Below, piece after piece: positions 54,677 through 64,000 of a DNA stretch of 64,000 nucleotides. Where the stretch lies: positions 4,030,001 through 4,094,000 of the forward strand of contig NC_089435.1 of NCBI RefSeq assembly GCF_026210795.1, read 5' to 3'. The position numbers and the translations under genes are program-made. Source of the DNA: Rhizophagus irregularis. Its lineage: Eukaryota > Glomeromycota > Glomeromycetes > Glomerales > Glomeraceae. The notes beneath the pieces were generated by a model that was not told the DNA's origin, made no database searches, and worked only from the letters and a program-made list of their open reading frames with translations. Position 1 is the stretch's first letter. The number at the start of each line of letters is the position of its first letter.

Positions 54677-56230
54677 AAAAGTAGGTAAAAGTATATTATT
54701 TAAAACATTATACAAGAAAATACTAATTACAAATGCAAAGAATATGAACTCATGTATTTTTATTAACATCAAAGTGCTATGATGTAAGTTAAACACTTGA
54801 CAGTATAGCATACAACGTATAATGCAACCATTACAACTTATTAATCCTTTAAAATCTACTTTGATTTCACAACACTATTTCGTTTATAAGAATATGATTC
54901 AATAATTTGATTTTGAGTTGAGCATATGTGATTTGAGTTGTATAATAAATAAATACACTTTATAAGTGAAATGTATAAATAATTAATAAAAATTGATTTT
55001 TTCAGATATAATAAATATACAATATTTCATTAAATATTTCTCTAATTGTTTACAGTTACTCAAGTTGTTATAATTTAATTATACCTTTGGTTTATGTAAA
55101 ATTTATAATTACTTGTCTATAATTACCTATAAACTATAGGATTCTCTAATTTTTTCCAACTTCTCTTTTTTACTATTTTTTTTTTATTAATTTATTATAG
55201 ATGTGATCTTGTCATATTATAACTATGCTTACTTACATATACTAAACTTATAAAAATAAGAACAACAAAATACATATAAGAACTAACTACTTTTCTGAAA
55301 AAAAAGTTGACCTGTCATCTAAACGATTATATTATCATTATAAACAATGATACAATACTGATACAACCAAAATTTTAGGTCAGTTCTAACTAGAACCCAT
55401 ATTTTTCTTTTAATTAAAAGCTATAGCTATATATAAATACTATTATGTGTAAAATGTTTAACTTAAGGAAAATTCTATCTAAAAAGATAAAAAAAAAGGA
55501 TACAACTTAATAGAAAAATAAACAAACTTAGAACAAAAAGTTCTGTTTCTAATCTAATAAATAGCTAAATGTAATCAAGCTATTACTTATTATACAACTT
55601 TATTTTTTTCTTTTAGCTTTCCATTTACATTTGGCAGTTTTTGTTTCTATTAATTCTTCCATCCTTTTATCATACTATTGGTTGATAATATTATGTTAAA
55701 AATTATATTATCATTCAAGTATTCCAGTCTTATTTTTGTATATAGATGATCTATATATTTGTAATTTGTTTCGGTCACTAATCTTCTTTTAGAAAGTCTT
55801 TCTTGTATAAATTGATATACTATAGAGAAATCATCTTCATTATACATATGATTAAGTATGATTTTTTAATTCAAACTATTGAATGTACATTGATTTAAGA
55901 CCTCGTTAAATAAAAATACTATATTACTTGACTTAATAAATTACTCTTTAAATATTAAATTTTTATTTTTAACAAATAATAAAAAAGGTAAAAATAAGGA
56001 TTGGAATCGATTCTCAAAATAAAAATCAATTTAAAAATTGATTAATCGTGATTAATCAAATCTTGAGATTCAATTTTAAGATTCGATTTTCAATTTTGAT
56101 TAAATTGATTCTAATTGATTCTATGCATCATAAAAAAAAATTGATCATCATTCGTAATTAAATTTGTGACACAACAATTTTAATAGGCGAAAAATCTATT
56201 TTTTTTATAGTAATTTTACTTATTTTATAT
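54677..56230. other. Long AT-rich intergenic region
   Basis: 55650-55847 has a 65-codon minus ORF ('IQERLSKRRLVTETNYKYID') that may be a gene relic. 56000-56120 is a palindromic stretch of 'gattaatcaaa/tttgattaatc' words. Otherwise nothing is supported. Confidence 0.45.
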
Positions 56231-56234
56231 AGGC

Positions 56235-56617
56235 ATTACTAAATCTCACTGCTGGCTTAATTTTGGCCAGAATTATAATTTAGCCAGAGTTAATTGTGTA
56301 ACCTAATAAAACTTTTTTACAAATAGCCAAATGGGTCTGAAAGATATTCATTTATAAGCAAATATTCAGTTGAATCTTGTATAACTTTACTGCATAAATC
56401 ACTTATTTCATAATTAAAAGTGGTCTAAATGACCCTAAAAGTAGTAAGTTTGGTATACTTAATTGATGGATATTTGACCATTTTTAGGGTCATTTAGACC
56501 ACTTTTAACTATTAATTAAAAATTAAAAACTTTTTTTATTAAATTACATGATTAACTCTGATCAAATTATAATTCTAGCCAAAATTAAGCAGTGAAAAAT
56601 ACCTGCAGTAAAATTTA
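56235..56617. mobile_element. Foldback MITE
   Basis: 'cactgctggcttaattttggccagaattataat' (56250-56282) pairs with 'attataattctagccaaaattaagcagtg' (56566-56594). A second inner pair 'aaaagtggtctaaatgaccctaaa' / 'tttagggtcatttagaccactttt' gives a near-perfect centre. No ORF. Confidence 0.65.
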
Positions 56618-56625
56618 GCAATGCA

Positions 56626-57030
56626 GGACCCAGAAATATATATACAGGGGTAGGGTACACAGATGTGTCACCATCATGATGAAATTAGAAAGAGTAAAGT
56701 TTTAATTTGCGTACTATTGCGTATTTTTTATCAAAATTTTTATATGTAAAAAATTAGTTTGTGTATTTTTGGCCTAAATTTAGCTAATCTTATATATTTA
56801 CTGTACATTAACCGCATTGTAATATTTAGTATTAATTGAAGAAATTCTAAGGGTTTAAAAAGTTAAATTTTAGAAAAATATTATTAAAAAAATGGTAAAT
56901 TAAAATAAATTCTATTTTTTCACATTAGTATAGAAGTTATGATAAAATAATTAATAACTTAATGTCTGAAATTTTATTTGCATATTTTTGCAGGATTTTC
57001 AATATCAGGTGTCAATTATGCATACTACTA
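56626..57030. repeat. Second copy of the GGACCCAG-type repeat
   Basis: Begins GGACCCAGAAATATATATAC, as at 22088, and continues with 'gtagggtacacagatg' to 'caggattttcaatatcaggtg', which is the reverse complement of 22175-22600. This makes it a dispersed family with at least two copies in this window. Confidence 0.7.
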
Positions 57031-58024
57031 GTAGGGCAATCTTGGGGGTTAACTGGGACAGCGGTTATCACATAGGTCTAACCATAATTTAGTGTCTTTC
57101 ACCCCAGACCACACAGCCTTGTTTTCTGATATGATAACACTATACGTTTGTTTTTATCTCCCAGACCACCTAACCTTGATTCCTGATATGTTATTACTTG
57201 ATAGCTAAAAAGAACCCTCCAAGCGTTGTAGATAAGATTAACATCATTTATTCCTAGGCATTATTACCACGCATGGATCCATTCTAGGTATCTTAATTTT
57301 ATGCTATATCAGATTCTTTTATAAGTGCAAAGGTATGAAAGACACGAAAGTGTCTGTAATACCGATGGCACGATTCAGCAATCCATTGTGGCATACTATT
57401 TTTATGATACTCTAAAATGGATTCATTCAACGATTTAAGCCATTCAGCTCTAACCAAAAATTTTTAACAGGAAGGCAACTAGACATATTGTAAAGCTTTT
57501 CCTGCTATACGAAAAAATCTGGGACAGTGAAGTCTAACCAAAAATCTAACCTAAAAGTCTAACCAAAAATGTATAGCAGGAAGGCAACTAGATATGTTTT
57601 AAAGCTTTTCCTCCTATACGAAAAAATCTGGGACAGCGAAGTCTAACCAAAAATCCAACCCAGGTTTAAACAAAAAATGTATAGCAGGAAGGTAACTAGA
57701 TATATTGTAAAGCTTTTTCTGCAATACAAAAAAAATCTGGGACAACAGGTCTAACCAAAGGTCTAACCAAAAATCCGACCGAGGTCTAACCAAAAAATGT
57801 ATAGCAGGAAGGTAACTAGATATGTTTTTTAAAGCTTTTCCTCCTATACGAAAAAAAATTCTAAGAGACGATGAAGTACAACAAAATTTAACCCTAATCA
57901 TAAATTGCTCTGATTCTTTGACGAAGCCTATTTTCATACCGATTTTGATAGTAATAAGATGGGAAACATTTTAGAATTTATTAATTGAAGAAAAAAATTT
58001 TTAGGTTATTAGTACACAACCAGT
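57031..58024. repeat. Leader region of the polymerase element with about 120-bp tandem repeats
   Basis: 57450-57870 has four diverged units containing 'aagtctaaccaaaaat', 'atgtatagcaggaaggcaac', 'tagatat.ttttaaagcttttcc' and 'tacgaaaaaatctgggaca'. 57031-57430 is non-repetitive, GC-richer, and has no convincing ORF. The polymerase start codon follows at 58025. The repeats may be regulatory or replication-related; no terminus of the element was found. Confidence 0.6.
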
Positions 58025-61000
58025 ATGGCAACAAGTAATCGAACTTGTGATAGATGTGGAAAGACTTTTGCAACTCCACAAAAGCTTCGTGGACATCAAA
58101 ATAGAAAGTTTCTATGCAAGCCTACAGCTAATTCTCAGGATCCCACACCTGAGATTGTACAATTGCAACCACAACCGGAGCAACTCCAGGATCCCACACC
58201 TGAGATTGTACAATTGCAATTACAACCGGAGCAAATCCAGGAACTCATACCTGAAGTTATCCCAGCTCCTGCAGAGAAAACTCCTAATTTATTAATTGAT
58301 GAACTAGCAAAATGGTTAGCAGGACCTGGTGATTACAATCAATATACTCCATGAAAAAGAAGAGCTTTCCAAACAGATAATGAATGGTTTGCTTATATGC
58401 AAGGAGATTATAGAGGAAGATGGTGTGATATTCAATTTGTAAAAAGAGTTCATGATCCTGCACGTTCACATAAATCTCTAAAACATAAGACAGTATGGCA
58501 AGCTGATCTTAAACCAAATGTTAGAGATATACCATATTTCCCAAGTATAATAGCTGATACCTGTCAGAAAATAACAGAAATTCTTGAGAGTGAACTTGAA
58601 GAAAAAGGGCAAATCAAATCAGCTATCACTATATTGGCTACATATACAGTTAATAGGGAACATATAAACAAGTTTATCATAGTAGGAGTCATACGTGTAC
58701 TTCTTTTAAAGAATGATATAGATGATCATTTAACAAAATCGGCAGTGGATATCGCGGATAAAATTGTCAAATTTATGAAAGGAGGGTCTGGTTGGAAAAT
58801 TGTTAGTATAGATATATTAACTATTGAGACGTATACTTACCGCCGAGCAGAAGGAGGCTCATACATTCTTACACCTAAGGCACTTGCAAATAAGAAGTGC
58901 ACTATCAATCCGGATAACAAAGATCTCATAGATCCGGACACAGGCTTGCCCTCTGAAAAATGTTTGCAAGGGGCTTTAGGTGCTTACTTTGCATATAAAG
59001 ATGGACATACACAAAAACTTGAGCGAATCTTTCGGGCAGAAAAATTTAAGACATACTTGGAACAAGTCAATCTCAATGCAATTCCCATGCCCACTCCTGT
59101 TTGTCCACGCATATTTAGCAAGATTGAGGACCTCAATCCTGAGATCTCCATTAATATATGGGAATGAGAGGAAAAAACTGGTATTCCAAAACCTGTTATT
59201 GCAAGTAAGAATTACAACCGTCAACATATCATTCACCTCATGGTCCTTACAGATATTACAAAATCAGATGAAGGAAAGTATGGTCAGAAGAATCACTTCC
59301 TTTGGATTAAGAATCCTGATGCTTTAATATACAAAGATACATCTCACAAGGGAAAGAAGCATCTTTGCAATCGGTGCTTTCAAAGCTTTCCATCGTCTAA
59401 ATCTCTAACTAATCATCAGGAATGGTGTTTTGGATTAGGTGAGTCACCACAAAGAGTTGAGTTACCAGTTAAAGGTAAGAATGATTTTGAGGAGTTTAAG
59501 AATTTTAACCGAACAATGTATGCTCCATGTGTAATTATTGCAGACTTTGAGGCTGATAACAGAAAGTATAATGAAAACTATGGTGGAAATATGCATAAGA
59601 TTATGAAGCAAAAGGCTAACAGCTTCTGCTATATGGTCCACTGGATTGAAACTGATGAGACATGGCGGCCATTCTTATACCAAGGACCAAATGCAACAGA
59701 AGAGTTTGTCAGCAGACTTGATAAAGAATTAAAAAGGATTAATGATGTATTAGAAGTAAAAGTATAACGTATTGTAACAGAGGAAGCTAAAAAGGAATTC
59801 ACTGAAGCAGTTAGTTGTTGGATATGTAATGGGAATTTCAATCAGGACGTGCAAGACAAAAAAGTTTGGGATCACTGCCACATCACAGGTAAGTTTCGTG
59901 GGGCTGCTCATAATGCATGCAATCTTAAGCTTCAAATCGAAGCATAGAAGACTCCAATTCCTGTAGTCTTCCACAATTTCCGTGGCTATGACTCCCATTT
60001 AGTTTGTGAATCTGTCGGGCGATCAATTGGAGCACATCAAATCAAAGTTATTGCAGAGACATTTGAACGTTACAAATCTATGAAGGTAGGGCAATTCAAG
60101 TACATTGATAGCATGCAGTTCATGGCCTCCAGTCTTGCAAACCTTGCAAAGAATTTAGGGACAGATAAACCCCTCACAAAGCGACACTTCAAAAACTTCT
60201 CATCTGAACATATTGACCTAATCACACGTAAGGGGGTTTATCCTTATGAATATATTGATTCACATGATCGTTTCAAGGAGACAGAACTCCCATCTATTCA
60301 TGACTTTCATAGTACTCTTGGAGGAAAGATCACTCAGGATAATTACAAACATGCACAAAAAGTTTGAAAGGAATTTGGCTGCAAGAACTTGGGCGAGTAT
60401 CATGACCTTTACCTTAAGACTGATGTTCTTCTCCTAGCAGATATCTGAACAAAATTTCGACAGACAGCAATGCATCATTATGGACTTGACCCAAGTCATT
60501 ATGTCTCTGCTCCTGCACTTTCTTAGGATGGCATGCTTAAGATGACTGGAGTTAAAATAGAGCTATTCACTGACATGACCATGCATGATTTTACTGAAAA
60601 GGCTAAATGTGGAGGAATAGCTATGGCAGGACACCGTTTCTTAAAAGCCAATAACCCTAAGATGGGTGACTCCTTTAATCCCTCTAAACCTACTACCTGG
60701 ATTTCCTATGTAGATGTAAACAATCTGTATGGATGGGCTATGAGCCAGTACTTACCTATTGGTAATTACAGATGGGAAGCATCTCCAGAATATTTCAAAC
60801 AGAATCCAGATAAGCAGAAGCAAATACTTAATGTAATTCTTAATACAAAACCAGATGCTACCCGTGGTTACTTCCTAAATATCAAAGCGCACTTCCCCCT
60901 TAAGACTCATGATTATCTACAAGATTTACCTCCTGCAGTTGATAGTATAGCTGTAAAAAAGGATAAGTTAAGCCCATATATAACCAAACTTGTTGATAAC

Positions 61001-62143
61001 TTAGATGGAGGGCGATTCCCTGAAACAGAGAAGTTAGTTCCACATCTTGGTAAACATGAAGATTATGTTATACATTACCAAGAGGTCCAGTATTACATTA
61101 AGTTAGGCATGGTTGTAGATGAGATTACACAAGTCCTATCATTTGATCAAGATAACTGGTTAGCTCCTTATATTGCAAAAAATACAAATTTACGTCAACA
61201 ATCCAAGAATTCATTTGAGAAAGACTTCTTTAAACTCATGAATAACTCAGTCTATGGCAAGACTATGGAGAATGTACGTAAGTATCAGGATGTCAAGCTT
61301 ATGAGAATGATCAATGAAAATGATGAGAAGAAATTCCTTAAGAAAGTTCGCAAGCCCTCCTTCAAGTATGCTCGTCAACTTGGCAACACACTTGTAGAAG
61401 CACATATGGGTAAGGCTAGTGTTATTCTCAATAAACCTATCATTATCGGTGCATCTGTCCTTGGTCTCAGTAAACTCTTAATGTACCGCTTCTGGTATGG
61501 TTTTGTCAAAGAGAAGTATGGAAACAAAGTACGACTTGGATATATGGATACTGACTCCTTTATCTACCATGTCGAGACAGAAGATATTTACAAGGATATG
61601 GCAGAGCGTCCAGATCTCTTTGACCTTAATGATACTAAGACTATCGGGCTTTTCAAGGATGAGACTCCTGGAAATGTAATTACTGAATCCTACCACATCC
61701 GTGCAAAATCCTACCACTATGTCTTGGCAGACAAGTCTACAAAGTCCAAACATAAAGGAGTAAGCAAGAAGGGTATGAGTGATATGGCTAAGGACACATA
61801 TTTCCCATCTTTAGGTGGAACTTTATTAGATGATACAGTAGAAAAAGATGAAATCTTCGATCCTATGACTCAAGTATATCGGGACTGTCTGTTTGAAAAT
61901 AATATCTTCTATGCCAAGAATGTGGGAATGCGTACAAAAAATCATGTAATATCACTAATCGAGTCAGAGAAGAAGGCATTATCCCCAATCGATACAAAAC
62001 ACTGGATTTGGTCAGATGGTATATCCTCCTTACCATTCGGTCACTGGCGTATTCAAGTATATAAGAAACTTCTTGAGCGTGGTACAAGTCATGAGGCAGC
62101 AGAAAAAATAGCTATAGGGACCAGATTACCAGAGAAATATTAG
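58025..62143 (+). pseudogene. Polinton/Maverick-like (protein-primed type) family-B DNA polymerase, frame intact but with seven stops
   Basis: One frame runs 1,373 codons from ATG 58025 to TAG 62141. Order: a C2H2-like finger (TCDRCGKTFATPQKLRGHQN, residues 8-27); a Pro/Gln repeat; a long N-terminal region; a second finger (CNRCFQSFPSSKSLTNH, about 448); exonuclease motif I IIADFEADN (about 504-512); an HNH-like zinc block DHCHITGKFRGAAHNACN (about 615); exonuclease II VVFHNFRGYDSHL (about 646); polymerase A SYVDVNNLYGWAM (about 895-907); B LMNNSVYGKTMENV (about 1071-1083); C GYMDTDSF (about 1172-1179); and KHKGVSKKGM (about 1241). Such polymerases replicate Polinton/adintovirus-like elements. 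In-frame stops lie at codons 110, 381, 581, 641, 781, 808 and 834, none later. No indel is present. Two co-directional ORFs follow. Confidence 0.85.
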
Positions 62144-62215
62144 AATGATATAGAATAGTTTAGTGATACTTAGGCATATATTAATAATAAATTATATTTT
62201 TTCCCGATAGTTAAA

Positions 62216-62488
62216 ATGGAAGACGATCCAATCTATGATATACATAGTGAAGAATATATCGATGACCTTATACATATCACAATTCAGAGAGGTCTCTTTA
62301 AAGATGTAGAGGATGCAATAAAAAGTATAAAGGCATTAGCTAAAATGGTCATAAGTTCTAAGACTAGTATTGATGCATTTAATATGAAATGCCCTGTACC
62401 AAACATTCCAAATGCCTTTTATGACTTAGTAGAGGCATTTTATTATTCAATACTAAGAGAAAGACAATCATTAGCACATGACATCTAA
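62216..62488 (+). CDS. Small acidic/helical protein downstream of the polymerase, 90 aa
   Basis: Intact ORF, MEDDPIYDIHSEEYIDDLIH at the start, then 'QRGLFKDVEDAIKSIKALAK' and 'NAFYDLVEAFYYSILRERQS'. It is predicted soluble and mainly helical, with no cysteine pair and no signal peptide. It begins 73 bases after the polymerase stop, on the same strand, and its codon use resembles the polymerase. It is not recognised; an accessory protein of the element is likely. Confidence 0.6.
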   Translation: MEDDPIYDIHSEEYIDDLIHITIQRGLFKDVEDAIKSIKALAKMVISSKTSIDAFNMKCPVPNIPNAFYDLVEAFYYSILRERQSLAHDI

Positions 62489-62580
62489 CAGATTTCTGGG
62501 AGGTGTCATATGATAAGATATTCTATGGAATTCTTCAGAATTCTTTGGAATTCCAAATTTTTTTTTCGTAATAAGAACTA

Positions 62581-63018
62581 ATGTCTTTCAACCAGGTATA
62601 CACTGAGCTACTAGTTATATTACCAGCTTCTGTAATACATGAGGCATGGATTCGTCTCACAACAAGGAAGCGCAGTCCACTATCTGTGTTCGATGCCAGC
62701 GGAGTAAATTCCATGGTAGAGTTATTTTTGAAACATGAAGTAGAAAGATACCAGAAAAAATTAGCACGTCAGAGACTAACTGTTAAACAGACATATATGC
62801 CAAGAAACAGAATGACACAAGACATGATTAGTAAAGAGGTTTCCATACTTCAGAAGCACTTGCTTGAATATAATAAGGTTACTTTTGGCCGATTCATGCA
62901 GAACCTTACTAAAGAACATGAGAAATTGATCAAGACAAATCATCAGATACGACATGAAATTGATACCATGAAGAAGCAAGTACGAGAAATAGAAAAAAAA
63001 CTTGCTTCCATGTCGTAG
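62581..63018 (+). CDS. Basic coiled-coil protein downstream of the polymerase, 145 aa
   Basis: Intact ORF, MSFNQVYTELLVILPASVIH. The middle is basic (HEVERYQKKLARQRLTVKQT). The last 50 residues form a heptad-like coiled coil ('EHEKLIKTNHQIRHEIDTM', 'KKQVREIEKKLASMS'). It lies 92 bases after the previous ORF on the same strand. The family is not recognised. By position it could be a DNA-binding or structural accessory protein of the polymerase element; no terminal-protein or capsid signature is visible. Confidence 0.6.
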   Translation: MSFNQVYTELLVILPASVIHEAWIRLTTRKRSPLSVFDASGVNSMVELFLKHEVERYQKKLARQRLTVKQTYMPRNRMTQDMISKEVSILQKHLLEYNKVTFGRFMQNLTKEHEKLIKTNHQIRHEIDTMKKQVREIEKKLASMS

Positions 63019-63412
63019 TTCCCATTATTCATCAAGAAATAGACGAATGGGTACTGTTGCTTCACTCAAATTTTGTGTGGATTGCGCATGGGATTTTTTT
63101 ACTGTGCATAGACTTTGCATGGACTTTGCATGGGAAATTTTAACTGCACATGGGCTTTGCATGGGCTTTCACAGGTCGAACAGATGTCATTGTCGCAAAA
63201 TTTGCCTGGAATTTTTCTGGCAAATTGAGAATTATCCCGGTAAATTGAGGTAAATTGTGTTACAATTTTGGGATAATGGAGGACTTACAATTTGGCAAAT
63301 TTTGTCAAAATGGCGGAATTCCTACAGAATTCCTAATTCAAATGTTGAGAAATTTTTCAGTAAATTATCATTAAATTGTGGGAAATTTTAGGCAAATTTT
63401 TAGTAATGTTAT
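63019..63412. other. GC-mixed transition with short direct repeats
   Basis: 63060-63170 repeats 'gacttTGCATGG' style words ('actttgcatgg', 'gctttgcatgg') four times. 63210-63412 holds 'aaattg(t)g/ggcaaatttt' words that grade into the next array. The ORF at 63002-63253 is made of these repeats. Confidence 0.5.
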
Positions 63413-63834
63413 GCAAACGAAGTGTAAATTGTGGTGAATTTAGTTAAATTTTTAGTAATTTTATGCAAATGTAATGTAAATTGTGGTGAATTTTAGGCAA
63501 ATTTTTAGTAATTTTATGCAAACGAAGTGCAAATTGTGGTGAATTTAGTTAAATTTTTAGTAATGTTATGTAAACAAAGTGCAAATTGTGGTGAATTTAG
63601 TTAAATTTTTAGTAATTATATGTAAACGTAATGTAAATTGTGGTGAATTTAGTTAAATTTTTAGTAATGCTATGCAAACGAAGTGCAAATTGTGGTGAAT
63701 TTAGTTAAAATTTTAGTAATGTTATGTAAACAAAGTGCAAATTGTGGTGAATTTAGTTAAATTTTTAGTAATTATATGTAAACGTAATGTAAATTGTGGT
63801 GAATTTAGTTAAATTTTTAGTAATGCTATGCAAA
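63413..63834. repeat. Tandem array of about 52-bp units, about eight copies
   Basis: Unit 'gcaaacgaagtgtaaattgt' + 'ggtgaatttagttaaattt' + 'ttagtaatgttat'. Copies differ by few bases, and some pairs of neighbouring units are duplicated together (higher-order repeat of two units). Confidence 0.9.
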
Positions 63835-63839
63835 CGACA

Positions 63840-64000
63840 TCAGCAAGTTTGAAAAGTGTTGATTCACACCAGTATACGCGTTAATCAACACCAGCTAGTT
63901 GTTCAACGCGTTTTACAATATTAATCAACACCCGTATACTAGAGTATATTAACGCATAATGCTAATATACGCGTTGTTCAACTCTAATGTGTAGTTCAAC
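63840..64000. repeat. Palindromic GCGTT/AACGC-GTTGAT region at window end
   Basis: Words 'gtgttgattcacacc', 'acgcgttaatcaacacc', 'gttcaacgcgtttt', 'ttaatcaacacccgtatact' and 'tatacgcgttgttcaac' form overlapping inverted repeats. This may be close to an end of the polymerase element or be a separate foldback element; it runs out of the window. Confidence 0.6.

Noticed and set aside
58025..62143. Mitochondrial or alternative genetic code (TGA = Trp) for the polymerase
   Set aside because: Most tryptophans in the same frame, in both halves, are TGG, and two Trp-compatible stops are TAG. Neighbouring genes have spliceosomal introns and normal TGA stops. Nonsense mutations are simpler.
63002..63253. 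83-codon ORF with repeated DFAW/LCMGF words
   Set aside because: It is a translation of 'ctttgcatgg' direct repeats downstream of the coiled-coil ORF and overlaps its end.

Overview
The window reads as nuclear DNA of a filamentous fungus, most likely an arbuscular mycorrhizal (Glomeromycotina, Rhizophagus-like) genome. The signs are very AT-rich sequence by eye, genes with many short GT-AG introns, and protein families I associate with these fungi: an F-box protein, a small SAM methyltransferase, a 7TM protein, Crinkler fragments, IQ-motif protein remnants and BED-finger hAT transposases. Mobile elements are extremely dense. The taxon is an inference; no rRNA or other marker gene is present.

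Layout. 1-27 kb is almost entirely transposon debris. A broken pogo/Tigger-like element sits at the left edge. A single decayed hAT transposase appears to be spread on the minus strand from about 21.8 kb (N-terminus) to 7.4 kb (C-terminus), opened up by nested insertions. Several insertions have readable boundaries: hAT-type elements with perfect 8-bp target duplications at 6793-7036 and 15142-16302, TTA-flanked elements at 7686-7911 and 26708-27014, TA-flanked elements at 4784-4955, 20890-21441 and 22088-23000, and a tRNA-headed SINE-like sequence. A 3.7-kb inverted-repeat element (8091-11749) carries what looks like an intact four-exon Myb/SANT-like gene and no transposase. Several elements share AGAGCTC-like ends followed by short pentamer repeats (GGGTC, GGTCA, GTCTG).

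28-57 kb is the gene-bearing part: a three-finger C2H2 protein (28077-28882), a convergent unknown gene (29010-29649), an F-box protein (32067-33539), a methyltransferase (34385-35720), a seven-helix membrane protein (37695-38849), a GIY-YIG-like gene (47047-47935) and a membrane-anchored spermidine-synthase-fold protein (52502-54676). Between them lie Crinkler pieces, a Helitron fragment, a nuclease remnant, an IQ-motif pseudogene and a striking pair of 21-bp minisatellites (about 44.15-45.2 kb).

57-64 kb holds a Polinton/Maverick-like family-B DNA polymerase (58025-62143) followed by two co-directional small ORFs and repeat-rich, palindromic DNA that runs off the window. Its 1,373-codon frame has no indel but seven in-frame stops, all in the first 834 codons and most at places where tryptophan would fit. 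The conserved polymerase motifs lie in the stop-free last 539 codons.
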